From: KBS-96 sp963722585
Lineage (GTDB): Bacteria; Acidobacteriota; Terriglobia; Bryobacterales; Bryobacteraceae
Length of the DNA: 64,000 bases
NCBI GenBank assembly: GCA_963722585.1
Contig: CAVRNU010000024.1
Coordinates: 1 to 64,000, forward strand
Direction: 5' to 3'
Both the position numbers and the translations under genes were made by a program. Below are positions 52,193 through 60,854 of the stretch, one piece after another. The notes beneath the pieces were generated by a model that saw nothing but the letters and a program-made list of their open reading frames with translations, was not told the DNA's origin and made no database searches. Position 1 is the first letter of the stretch. Every line of letters starts with the position of its first letter.

Positions 52193-53461
52193 TCAGCCGG
52201 ATGTGAGAATTCGAATTGCGTTCGTAAGCTGGTTATCCCGGCCTTCAAGGTAAACCTCCGGCAACCAAGGCTCAACAACATCGGGCCTGATTCCGCGCCC
52301 TTCGAACCTCTGTCCCTGCCACGTGATATACGCGGCCTTCGGCATGATGACCATGTAGCCTTCGCCGACTTTAAAGCCAGAACCCGGAATCAACCGGCCT
52401 GCCGTTTCGGTCCCTAAGATGGTCGCCAGCTTGTTCTCCTGAGCGAATGCGGTTACCATTTCGCCCGCGCTTGCGGTGTGCTCGTTCACGAGAATGACGA
52501 TTCGACCGTGCCACTTCTGCGGTCCCATACCCTCCGATTCGAAAACAACTGACGGATCGCGTCCGCCATGCTTAAGCGCCATGGTTGCGATCGCGAGCGG
52601 ATTGGGCTTGTCGGTCGGCAGGCGGTCCAAGGTCCTCAACTCGTCTTTTCGATATCCCGCTTCGGCTTTCTTCCGCGAAAGCGTATAACCGATCGGGCGC
52701 TTATCGGGAACGAGATAGCTCATGAGCCGCAGCACGCCGAGCCCGCCACCGAGATGACCGCGCAGGTCGAGAATCAACCCATCACAGTCCGCCAAGGCAC
52801 GGGCGGCAGCGTCGATTTCGCGGGCCACATCCAAGCCGAGCAAGCCGGGGAAAAGCACTACTTTCAGATACCCAATCGAGTTTTCCAGTACCGAGTAGAT
52901 GACCGCCTTCGGTTCGGCGTAGGGTTGTTGTCGCGAACGCGGGTGTGGTACGTCCAGCTCGAGCTGCTCGACGTGCGCATTACGTTCAACGTTTAGCGCC
53001 GCCTTCGTGCCCATTGGAAACATCGGCTGCTCGGGGGGACTCAGAGCGAGAGAATTTATTTCTCTCAAAACATCGAGCGGCCTGAGACCCGCGCGATCGG
53101 CAGGCCCTCCCTGGTGCACGTCCTGTACGACCCAACGTGGCCCTTCCGGCATGTCAACCCGGCGAAATGTGGCTCCGATTGCCAGGCGAGCGGGAACACG
53201 CCGGGCCGATCGGTGAAAGAAGCCGGTGTGGCTAGTTCTCAAGCTTCTCACCAGATCGTGCATGGCCAGCTCGAATTCCTCCGGCCCCTCAATGGCAAGA
53301 ACGCGTTCTTTTTCCTCCTTGGCTCGCTTTGGCCAGTCGGTGCCGTTAAAACGGGGATCGAAGTAATGCTTCAGGACCGTTCGAACTGTCCTATCGAAGA
53401 TGGCCGCGCGTTGCTTGTAGCTTAGGTGCGCCGGCCTGGAAAGAGATTTTTCTTGTGCCAT
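52193..53461 (-). CDS. S41-family peptidase (C-terminal processing type)
   Basis: About 422 residues from ATG 53461. No signal peptide is seen, which is unusual for Ctp proteases. Contains a PDZ domain (VVQDVHQGGPADRAGLRPLDVLREI) and the tail-specific protease core with DCDGLILDLRGHLGGGLGVL and NEHTASAGEMVTAFAQ, whose Ser is the nucleophile. Its start lies within the last 71 bp of the CHAT gene, which suggests coupled expression. Confidence 0.9.
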   Translation of the reverse strand: MAQEKSLSRPAHLSYKQRAAIFDRTVRTVLKHYFDPRFNGTDWPKRAKEEKERVLAIEGPEEFELAMHDLVRSLRTSHTGFFHRSARRVPARLAIGATFRRVDMPEGPRWVVQDVHQGGPADRAGLRPLDVLREINSLALSPPEQPMFPMGTKAALNVERNAHVEQLELDVPHPRSRQQPYAEPKAVIYSVLENSIGYLKVVLFPGLLGLDVAREIDAAARALADCDGLILDLRGHLGGGLGVLRLMSYLVPDKRPIGYTLSRKKAEAGYRKDELRTLDRLPTDKPNPLAIATMALKHGGRDPSVVFESEGMGPQKWHGRIVILVNEHTASAGEMVTAFAQENKLATILGTETAGRLIPGSGFKVGEGYMVIMPKAAYITWQGQRFEGRGIRPDVVEPWLPEVYLEGRDNQLTNAIRILTSG

Positions 53462-56054
53462 CCCCAATCACTGTGAATCCCGCCCAATAATAGGGCTTGG
53501 TATCGTTTCCGAATTCCCGAAGCATATCCAGCTGCGCATTGCGTAGCGCTTCAGCAATCGTATCGCCTTTAGCGATGTGCTGATAAAAGTGAGCCATCAA
53601 TGTCGCGGTGGACCGGTCATTTACGGACCACAAACTCGCCACAACGGTCCTGGCGCCGGCCGTCAGAAACGCTCGTGCAAGGTTCATAACGCCTTCTTCG
53701 CCCTGGAGCCGCCCAATGCCTGTTTCGCAGGCCGAAAGCGTGACGAGGTCGGCCGATAGCTGAGACCGCCGAATTTCGCGCGCCTGCCAGAAACCGTCTT
53801 CGGTACCGGGTCCCGGACCGAGCACGAGGCTGGAGCGGTCCGGCTCGATGGGATCGCCAATGCTGTGGGCTGCGATGTGGATTACCTTAAACTCATTCAA
53901 CGGCTCGGATTTCAACCTGGACTCGGAAGCGGAGCCACTCGGCAAAAGGACGCTGGAAGTCCCGAACACTCGAGCCGCCGCGGAAACTTCCTCGTCCACG
54001 TACGGCAGGGGTGTTAAGGCAGCAGAAGAGTCGGCATGTGGAATTCGACCGGGCGGTGCGGCTTGTTGAGGGCTACTCGACCGTTCCGGCGGACTGTACG
54101 CGATTCCAAGGAATGCCTTCGTTCCAGAAGTTCTGTCGTGTATTGTGCGTAGAGTTTCGAAAACAGTCGCCGAGGGAACCGAAACAATTGCCATACGCTT
54201 GATCAGGTACCCGCCGCTCGTATCGATCAGAGAACCAAATGGGACGAGATGAAGGGAACCGTCCGGCACTATGATCACCGAATTCGGATTGCTGCTCAAT
54301 GCCGGGGAGACGACCCGTTCATATATGGCTTTGGCAGGGCGGGTCGAATCGGTCTTGTTTTTGACGGCGGTGACGTAATCTTGCGTCAGCTTATTGATCT
54401 CGTTGCGGGACGGCAGCCGATGAATTCGAACAAACCCTGCATCGATCTCGATGGCATACGAATTCCCGGCATCGAGAACGTATTCAACCAGCGACTCTCC
54501 CGGCAGTAGCGACCTCTGAAGCTGGGCCAACGAAACTGGCTTATAAGACGCCACCAGCCGATTGCGGTTCTCCTTATATTCGATGGAAATGAGCTGGTCG
54601 TACGCCCCGTCGAGCTCGCCGAGCAGCCGCTTCGTCGTCTGCGGGGACGGAGTTGTTTCCCTGAGGGTCTTCTGTATGCGGGCGATTTCCTCCTCGGCGG
54701 CCAATGGCTTGCCACTCGATTTCGAATCATTCGAGTATCGGATCGCATCCGCTAGCGCACGCCCGCGCGCGGATTCGACAATGGCAAACGCTTTGGGGGA
54801 GTCATCGAAGCGAGTAACAGCAAGCCGAAAGTGCCCGAGATAAACCCGGTCCATTGTCGCAATCATTTCGCTCTTAACACGCGAAGTTGGAGCATCGACG
54901 AGCATGGCTTCAATGAGATCGGTCGCCTGGCCGTAAAGAGAATCGGCGGAGCCGAGATGCCCAAGTGCGGCTTCGACTTCCGCCTTTTCGGCAAGGAAGA
55001 GCGGCAAATCGTAGCCCTCTTGAACACGCTTCTGTTGCACGATCGCCTCGTCGATTGTGCGGCTAGCATCAGGGAGCCGTCCTTCCTGGCGATAGAGCTG
55101 CGAGAGATGGAGCAGCGCTTCGGCACTCATGCGAGGCAAGTCCGCTGCCTTAGCAATTCTCGACGTTTCGGCGAAATCTTGTTCGGCTCGCCGGACGTCT
55201 TGCTCGCGGAGAGCGAGAAGGCCGGCCTGGTTCAGCAACTCTGTTTGCGCTCCAAGGATTTTCTTGTCTATCGCGTACGCAAGGGTTTGCTCAATGAGCC
55301 GTTTAGCCTCCGCGTGCGAGTCCTTCCCTTCAGAATCGCCGGGCAAAGAGACGAGAGCCCGAATCTTGGCTATGTAAAGCTGAACGGGCATTTCCATGTC
55401 ACCGCTTTGCTTTGCAGCGTCAATTGCCTCATTCAGAACTTCGAGCGCCTTATCACCCATGCCCTCAACGGTCATTCCATTAGCCAGCCAAACCGAAAAA
55501 TTAACTTGTGCGGAGACATCGTGCATTGCCGCCGCTTTTCTTATGGCACCAAACAGCGCGACTGCCGCTGTTCCCACATCACCGTTCAGTCCGGCGACAA
55601 TTCCCAGTTCTCCGGCAGCGCGGTTTTGCCATTTCTCATCGCCGATTGCCCTTCCAATTTCAGCGATTTCCAAAAAGTCCCTTCCGGCGCCGCTCGTATC
55701 GAGATTTAAATCGATGGTGCCTTTCAGTGCAAGAGCACGAATTTTGAGCTGAGGATCCGCCTGCACGAATGGGTTCTTGAGGTCAGCCTCGACTTCTTTT
55801 AGAGCACGCGAATAAGACCCCGCTTGCACGTCCCAGCGTAAACGCCCAAACTTTGCGTACAGTTCGTCTCTTGTATCGCCTTGGGCTCTAAATAATTGTT
55901 CCGCATGGGCGTATAGATCCCGCGCTTCGGTCCAGTTTCCGGCTTCGGCGAGGTGGTCCGCCCGATCCAGAATATCGTGAGCGTCGGACGCGTTTGCCTG
56001 CAAAAAGGCTGCCAAATTGAGTGAAATTAGTGCAACTGCGGACCAAGATTGCAT
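53391..56054 (-). CDS. TPR-CHAT protease
   Basis: 887 residues. A signal peptide (MQSWSAVALISLNLAAFLQANA) is followed by many TPR-type repeats (residues 25-480, e.g. WTEARDLYAHAEQLFRAQGD, IGRAIGDEKWQNRAAGELGI). A C-terminal CHAT domain has the caspase-like dyad: His in FKVIHIAAHSIGDP and Cys in LVTLSACETGIGR, and GEEGVMNLARAFLTAGARTV. Such proteins are thought to be exported regulators or proteases switched by TPR partners. Next to the S41 peptidase gene, which overlaps its 3' end. Confidence 0.9.
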   Translation of the reverse strand: MQSWSAVALISLNLAAFLQANASDAHDILDRADHLAEAGNWTEARDLYAHAEQLFRAQGDTRDELYAKFGRLRWDVQAGSYSRALKEVEADLKNPFVQADPQLKIRALALKGTIDLNLDTSGAGRDFLEIAEIGRAIGDEKWQNRAAGELGIVAGLNGDVGTAAVALFGAIRKAAAMHDVSAQVNFSVWLANGMTVEGMGDKALEVLNEAIDAAKQSGDMEMPVQLYIAKIRALVSLPGDSEGKDSHAEAKRLIEQTLAYAIDKKILGAQTELLNQAGLLALREQDVRRAEQDFAETSRIAKAADLPRMSAEALLHLSQLYRQEGRLPDASRTIDEAIVQQKRVQEGYDLPLFLAEKAEVEAALGHLGSADSLYGQATDLIEAMLVDAPTSRVKSEMIATMDRVYLGHFRLAVTRFDDSPKAFAIVESARGRALADAIRYSNDSKSSGKPLAAEEEIARIQKTLRETTPSPQTTKRLLGELDGAYDQLISIEYKENRNRLVASYKPVSLAQLQRSLLPGESLVEYVLDAGNSYAIEIDAGFVRIHRLPSRNEINKLTQDYVTAVKNKTDSTRPAKAIYERVVSPALSSNPNSVIIVPDGSLHLVPFGSLIDTSGGYLIKRMAIVSVPSATVFETLRTIHDRTSGTKAFLGIAYSPPERSSSPQQAAPPGRIPHADSSAALTPLPYVDEEVSAAARVFGTSSVLLPSGSASESRLKSEPLNEFKVIHIAAHSIGDPIEPDRSSLVLGPGPGTEDGFWQAREIRRSQLSADLVTLSACETGIGRLQGEEGVMNLARAFLTAGARTVVASLWSVNDRSTATLMAHFYQHIAKGDTIAEALRNAQLDMLREFGNDTKPYYWAGFTVIGDGTRKISFQAGAPKLQATRGHLR

Positions 56055-56212
56055 GGAAATCGCGTCTGAGGTTTCCTTCTAGATCGGTGTAAAGAGATTT
56101 CTGTTTCGAATAAATTGGACCATTTTCGTTGCTGGTCTGTTCGAAAGCTGGACCAGCCGCTCCCTTCCGATAGAGGCCGATTAGCTCGATGGCAAGGAAG
56201 AGGGGAGCGGCG

Positions 56213-57100
56213 ATGGAGAAGACGCTTCAGGCGGTGGGAGAACAAATTGCCGCCATGGGGTGCGAGGTTTTCGAGGTCGGGCTTTTCAAGCCGGATGCAC
56301 CCGTGGGCGAACCGACCATGGTCCCGCGAACGTGGGATAAAGAGTCGTTGCTGCGCTCAATCCCATGGATGCGGTACCAGAACCAGCAGGGAAGGAACAT
56401 TTATCTACGGCCAAAGGACGAGCATGACTTGAGCCTGGTGGACGACCTCAATCTTCCCGCCGTCATCAAAATGAAACAGAGCGGCTTTAATCCGGCCATT
56501 GTCGTGGAGACTTCGCCGGGCAATTATCAGACCTGGCTGAAGCACCCGCAGGCTTTGAACCGAGACTTGAGCACAGCAACCGCACGCACATTGGCGCAGA
56601 AATTCGGCGGCGATCTTGGTGCGGCCGACTGGCGTCACTTCGGCCGGCTTGGGGGGTTCACCAACCGGAAATTGAAATACCGGGATGCGAAAACGGGACT
56701 CTTTCCGTTTGTGCGGGTACTCGAGGCAGCCGGTATGGTATACCCGGCGGCTGACAAGTTTGTCGAGTCCGTCCGCAGAGAGTTGGAAGAGCGGCGGCAA
56801 GGGAGGGAAGCAGCCATGCAGATGGCGCCAGCAAAATCTTACACACGCAGTATGCCGCTGAAGACGATCGACTCTTTCCGGGCCGATGCGAGATATGGAG
56901 GGGACGGCACGAGAATTGACCTTGCGTACAGCATTTACGCGTTGTCTCACGGCGTAAACATTGCCGCAGTCGCGGCGGCAGTCTGTTCGAGGGATCTATC
57001 ACACAAGGGCAGCGACCGGCGCCAGAGCGAATACGTAGATCGGACGATCAAGAAGGCACTCGCAAATCTGGAGCGAAACGTTGCATACCGGGCGCGCTAG
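56213..57100 (+). CDS. RepB-like primase/plasmid replication protein
   Basis: About 295 residues from ATG 56213, chosen because GAGGGGAG lies 6 bp upstream. Primase-like core of the RepB/relaxase-associated type: GRNIYLRPKDEHDLSLVDDL, AVIKMKQSGFNPAIVVETSP and GNYQTWLKH. The rest is helical, ending in NLERNVAYRAR. Such domains prime the transferred strand of conjugative elements. Divergent from the CHAT gene and upstream of the borosin genes, with 506 bp between. Confidence 0.85.
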   Translation: MEKTLQAVGEQIAAMGCEVFEVGLFKPDAPVGEPTMVPRTWDKESLLRSIPWMRYQNQQGRNIYLRPKDEHDLSLVDDLNLPAVIKMKQSGFNPAIVVETSPGNYQTWLKHPQALNRDLSTATARTLAQKFGGDLGAADWRHFGRLGGFTNRKLKYRDAKTGLFPFVRVLEAAGMVYPAADKFVESVRRELEERRQGREAAMQMAPAKSYTRSMPLKTIDSFRADARYGGDGTRIDLAYSIYALSHGVNIAAVAAAVCSRDLSHKGSDRRQSEYVDRTIKKALANLERNVAYRAR

Positions 57101-57306
57101 CGTAATAGCCTTAGTCAGAATCTTCGAGAAAGCGTACAACGGTGTTTCGACGCTAAGGAAACCCGAATCTCGAAAGCAGTTGGAAGCCACTTTCGAATTA
57201 GAAGTAATCCGAGAACCACTCGGATCACTGACAGCGGGAATGTGTCATAAGTGACTGACTCCGGATTCATAGGTGCCTTTCGTTCCTTCGCCCGTCTTAT
57301 CCTCGC

Positions 57307-57333
57307 CTTGAACAGTCCGAAAAACTGTTCAAG
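57307..57333. promoter_or_regulatory. Strong hairpin in the leader region before the borosin genes
   Basis: CTTGAACAGT / ACTGTTCAAG, a perfect 10-bp stem with loop CCGAAAA, 274 bp upstream of the methyltransferase start. No T run follows, so it is not a classic terminator; an operator or RNA control element is possible. The rest of 57101-57606 codes for nothing I can support. Confidence 0.45.
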
Positions 57334-57557
57334 TTCTCGTGCAGCCCCGCACGTGAGTCGAGATGCCCCTCCAATTCAAATCTCCGCGACTGCACGCCGT
57401 TTGGTAAGCACTCTGCGTATTTTCCACTCGACCCGCAGGTACCGAAGATTGGTGACGTTTCAAGCCTCATATAAAAGCGGGCGAAGAGGGCTACCGGCCT
57501 CAGGGCCGATTGAAAAAATGAATTAAAGAATTGGGTCACCGAGGAAGCATTTCGCTG

Positions 57558-57583
57558 TACAATAGCCAAAGTTTTCAACTTTG
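57558..57583 (+). promoter_or_regulatory. Putative -10 box and operator of the borosin operon
   Basis: TACAAT (57558-57563) looks like a -10 box; a good -35 is not seen at the right distance. CAAAGTT-TTC-AACTTTG (57567-57583) is a perfect 7-bp inverted repeat overlapping the likely start, the usual place for a repressor. The methyltransferase ATG follows at 57607. Confidence 0.4.
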
Positions 57584-57606
57584 AACCCTGGCAAGGGTGG
57601 ACCGGC

Positions 57607-59631
57607 ATGAGTGGCAGCGGTGCTACACTGACCCGATCGATTCGACGTACAGCCCCGGCCGTTGGCCGTCGTCCAGGAACCCTCGTTTTGATTGGGTCGG
57701 GCATCAAAGCGATTAATCAGTTCACGCTCGAATCCGAAGCGTATCTCAGGTGGGCGGACGCCGTTTACTTCTGCGTGGCGGATCCGGCTACCGAGCGTTG
57801 GATTCTAGAGAACAAGCCGCAGGCGGTAGACCTATATACCTTATACGACAACGATAAGCATCGGGCGGAAACGTACATTCAGATGTCCGAGCTAATGTTG
57901 CAAGCTGTGCGACGGGGGCTCAATGTTGTCGGAATCTTTTATGGTCATCCCGGAGTCTTTGTCAACCCGAGTCATAGGGCGATTGCCATTGCTCGACAAG
58001 AGGGCCACGAAGCGTTCATGCTGCCAGCGGTGTCGGCTCTTGACTGCTTGTTCGCTGATCTCGGGATTGATCCGTCGAGGCCGGGATGTCAGGTAATCGA
58101 AGCTACTGACTTGCTCTTGCGAAGACGGACGCTGCTCGTGGATAGCCACGTTGTGATTTTTCAAGTGGGAAGCGTCGGTGATCTCGGGTTCCGCTTTGCC
58201 GGTTTTCCCAATACGCATCTCCCCCTGCTCGTGCGTTACCTGCAGGAAGTATACGGAAATGACTATGAGATAGTCCACTACATTGCCTCTCAATACTCGA
58301 TCTGTGAACCAATCATCGAACGGATCCGTCTTTCCAGCTTTGCCGAGCCAAACGTCGGCCAGAAGGTGACTGGGATATCGACTTTCTACGTCCCACCCAA
58401 AATCCTGCGCGGAGTAGATCCTGTAATAGCGGAGACCCTGGGACTTGCGAAATATCGATTTCCTACAGGAGATATGGTGATCAGCACTCCGTTCCTCCCG
58501 TCCCCGGCTGCTTATACAAGAAGGGAATTGGAAATTATTGCGCAGCTCGAAACGCATCAGCGCCCCGACGACTATAAGCCGACGCGACCATCGTCGGGAC
58601 TCTATCGCCTGATGAAGGACCTATCTCTAAATGCCAGCATTTTACGCGAATTTGTGGCGAATCCGGATTCATTGCTCCAACGATATCCCGATCTCTCTGA
58701 GTCGGATCGCCGCGCAGTTCTGAGTCGACATTACGGGTACCTTCGCCGGGCCATGCAAAGGTCTACTAGGGAGGTTGCGACGGAGTTTGTAAGAACGGTG
58801 CTCCGAGACCCCACAGTCGCTCAACGATATCAAGCGCTGCAGATTGCCAATTCGAGCGGAATGGACGGGCGGAAAGGCGTGCAGGAGGCGCTTTCTCAAC
58901 TTGGATATGACACTTCTCCCGAAGAGGTCAATTTAGCCCTGACGGAACTGATGAGCGAAGAGCTCTCGTCGTGGACAGGCGAGTACGAGGTGTTTTCAAG
59001 CGGGCAGCGCGTCGCTAGGTTTTCGATCAGCGCTTCCGGCGTTGCAATTGACGGCAAAGCGATCAAGAAATATGAATTTGCGGGCGGCGTTCTGAGTTGG
59101 AACGCTGCCGAGGATAATGACTCTTTCGGGAATTTAAAGTTCTCTGTATTAACCAGCAAGGATGAGGAGCCATTACCTGACGAAGCGTACATTGGTCCCC
59201 AATTTCGGGGCAAATTTTGGCGGAATGGCTCCGAGTGCCCAGTTGATGACAATGTGATCGGGAAGGTGGGAGTCTTTTCGCCCGCAGCTGGATACGACGA
59301 ATTCAACGCCGATCCGCCCGATATCTGGGTGGGTAAATACAACACGCATATCCTGTCGCGCTTAGGCTCATGGGATTGTGGCCCGTCGGTCGCTCTACAA
59401 AAGCGCGAAACAGAAGTGGAATTGCAAGTCGATGAAAAAGCGGTACGCCGGTGGGCATATTCTAATGGAAACCTGAGCTGGGTGCAGGCGGCTCCTCGGT
59501 ATTCGGGCAGCATTACTTTCTATCAGAATCACTCTGATGGGAATGCTACGTTCATTGAATTCGCCGGCAGGCTTTGGCGCGGAACTGAACAATCATCGCC
59601 GATGTTAAATGCTATAGGGCAGAGGGAATGA
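57607..59631 (+). CDS. Borosin-type peptide alpha-N-methyltransferase with novel C-terminal half
   Basis: 674 residues. Residues 24-265 are a tetrapyrrole-methylase-fold domain that matches OphMA of fungi closely: LVLIGSGIKAINQFTLES, FYGHPGVFVNPSHRAIAIA, VHYIASQY, GISTFYVPPK. The active-site residues of OphMA are kept in order (Tyr77, Tyr80, Arg86, Tyr90). OphMA methylates backbone amides of its own tail using SAM. Here no hydrophobic core peptide lies at the C-terminus. Instead residues 333-385 form a LigA-like helical domain (LSLNASILREFVANPDSLLQ), 388-450 a Nif11-like helical domain (VRTVLRDPTVAQRYQALQ), and 456-555 and 574-672 two copies of a W-x-G-x-Y ... G-x-LSW ... F-x-G-x-x-WR repeat. 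AGGGTGG precedes the ATG. The stop is directly followed by the precursor ATG. Confidence 0.93.
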   Translation: MSGSGATLTRSIRRTAPAVGRRPGTLVLIGSGIKAINQFTLESEAYLRWADAVYFCVADPATERWILENKPQAVDLYTLYDNDKHRAETYIQMSELMLQAVRRGLNVVGIFYGHPGVFVNPSHRAIAIARQEGHEAFMLPAVSALDCLFADLGIDPSRPGCQVIEATDLLLRRRTLLVDSHVVIFQVGSVGDLGFRFAGFPNTHLPLLVRYLQEVYGNDYEIVHYIASQYSICEPIIERIRLSSFAEPNVGQKVTGISTFYVPPKILRGVDPVIAETLGLAKYRFPTGDMVISTPFLPSPAAYTRRELEIIAQLETHQRPDDYKPTRPSSGLYRLMKDLSLNASILREFVANPDSLLQRYPDLSESDRRAVLSRHYGYLRRAMQRSTREVATEFVRTVLRDPTVAQRYQALQIANSSGMDGRKGVQEALSQLGYDTSPEEVNLALTELMSEELSSWTGEYEVFSSGQRVARFSISASGVAIDGKAIKKYEFAGGVLSWNAAEDNDSFGNLKFSVLTSKDEEPLPDEAYIGPQFRGKFWRNGSECPVDDNVIGKVGVFSPAAGYDEFNADPPDIWVGKYNTHILSRLGSWDCGPSVALQKRETEVELQVDEKAVRRWAYSNGNLSWVQAAPRYSGSITFYQNHSDGNATFIEFAGRLWRGTEQSSPMLNAIGQRE

Positions 59632-60156
59632 ATGAGTGATGAATTGCGAAAAGCATCCGTTGTTGCCTCGTCTGGAATCGCCGCGGCACGCTGGAAACAG
59701 CAGGCAACGAGCTTTGCCTTCGGTGTGGCGGCGATTAAACAAGGAACTGCGCTTGCGGCTTATGGCTCGGCGATGACGCCCAAAAAACAAATCCAGATGG
59801 CCGAGCGCCTCGCACGACAGGCGTATCTCACGCCCCAGATGCGAGTCGAAACTCAATCGCCTGATCCTGTTGTTGCGGGGTCAATAGATATTTTCATTGA
59901 TGTTAGAGTTCAGGTCCAACAGTTTGTAAGCGATATATTTGTAAACGTTTGGGATCTGATTGTGGTGAGTATATTTAATTCCGATGTAGCAGCCGCAGCC
60001 GAAGCGGCAGAAGCAGCGGAAGCAGCCGAAGCGGCAGAAGCAGCCGAAGCGGCAGAAGCAGCGGAAGCAGCCGAAGTGGCAGAAGCAGCCGATGTCGCCG
60101 CCGCAGACATTGTGGCAGCTGATGTCGTTGACGTGGTCGATTTGTTAGTACTTTGA
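59632..60156 (+). CDS. Putative borosin precursor with Ala/Glu-repeat core
   Basis: 174 residues, ATG immediately after the methyltransferase TGA, with AGAGGGA upstream. Residues 1-118 look like a leader: Ala-rich helix (ASSGIAAARWKQQATSFAF), a basic helix (TPKKQIQMAERLARQAYLTP) and a hydrophobic stretch (SIDIFIDVRVQVQQFVSDIF, VNVWDLIVVSIF). Residues 119-150 are a run of A-E-A triplets, and the last 25 residues drift to Val/Asp/Ile/Leu. No LigA-like domain is here, unlike SonA-type precursors; that domain is in the enzyme. A split substrate is the simplest reading, but the core is unusual. It could instead be a structural coiled coil. Confidence 0.7.
   Translation: MSDELRKASVVASSGIAAARWKQQATSFAFGVAAIKQGTALAAYGSAMTPKKQIQMAERLARQAYLTPQMRVETQSPDPVVAGSIDIFIDVRVQVQQFVSDIFVNVWDLIVVSIFNSDVAAAAEAAEAAEAAEAAEAAEAAEAAEAAEVAEAADVAAADIVAADVVDVVDLLVL
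59989..60111 (+). repeat. Imperfect GCN-GAA-GCN repeat encoding the Ala/Glu tract
   Basis: About 120 bp built from 9-bp and 18-bp units (gcggcagaagcagccgaa type). The third positions vary, so the protein period is better kept than the DNA period, though strand-slippage length change is likely. It codes for the Ala/Glu run of the precursor. Confidence 0.85.
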
Positions 60157-60182
60157 GCAAAGAGCATTTGGAGTTGCTTATC

Positions 60183-60488
60183 ATGTATGCCACTGTGACT
60201 TTCGAGAAACTGCTTCCTGAGGCTTCGGGCCCGCTGTCAGATGCTGCGAGAGCGCCAGATGCACCCAACGCCGAAAACGCGCCTGGATTGAAGTCATTCT
60301 TCGTGGTCGATCTTGGCGCTCAGGTATACGCCACGATAGCTGTCTTCGAAGACAAAGCGGACGCTGATCGGTGGGCAGCCGCCTGTCGTGACTATGCGAA
60401 CAGACTTAATCTTAGAAGGTACCTCGATTTCGAATCCATAGGCCCGGTGCGCGGTTTCGCCGGGAATGTAGTGTTCACCAAACCCTAA
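60183..60488 (+). CDS. Small ABM-like protein, third gene of the borosin locus
   Basis: 101 residues from ATG 60183 (MYATVTFEKLLPEASGP), with TTGGAG before it; a longer TTG start overlapping the precursor stop is possible. The pattern of strands and helix (FFVVDLGAQVYATIAVFED, KADADRWAAACRDYANRL) fits the antibiotic biosynthesis monooxygenase/dimeric alpha-beta barrel fold. Members include oxidases and binding proteins of secondary metabolism, which would fit a RiPP tailoring role. Specific function unknown. Confidence 0.6.
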   Translation: MYATVTFEKLLPEASGPLSDAARAPDAPNAENAPGLKSFFVVDLGAQVYATIAVFEDKADADRWAAACRDYANRLNLRRYLDFESIGPVRGFAGNVVFTKP

Positions 60489-60854
60489 GCGAGTTCCTTC
60501 GGGCGCCACTATAATCAAGGCTGCTGACACGATGGGCCGCCTCCGCCATTGCAGGGAACTCCATCCGAAGATGCGCGGATGTGAGTCACTCAGACCCACC
60601 CACTGCCAGTGGCTGTGAACGCGGAAACCGACTCGGACTGGTTAACCATCGCTGCGGACCGCTGGCACTCTTGCGGATATTGACCTGAGTCTGGTGGATG
60701 TGATGGAGAAGGTTGAGTTGGGGATTGCCAGCGTCTCGGACGACATCGGGAACTCGAATAGAGATGCCGTGCTCCACGGTAATTCTACGTTTAAGCCCAC
60801 GGCATCTCGGTGCGTGTGCCTTCGTCACCTACGGCGGTCTAGCATGTGTGCGCG
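60489..60854. other. Region without a recognisable gene
   Basis: No supported gene or repeat. Boundary between the borosin cargo (plus strand) and the tra block (minus strand); a convergent terminator would be expected but none is clear. Confidence 0.4.

Noticed and set aside
57251..57526. 91-codon plus-strand frame upstream of the methyltransferase
   Set aside because: No ribosome-binding site, contains the hairpin, and composition is not protein-like; left as leader region.
59989..60111. CRISPR or iteron array
   Set aside because: The repeat has no spacers and lies wholly within a reading frame; it is a coding microsatellite-like tract.
59910..60167. Minus-strand Ala/Ser-rich frame opposite the precursor repeat
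   Set aside because: It is open only because the repeat lacks stops on both strands; start context is absent.
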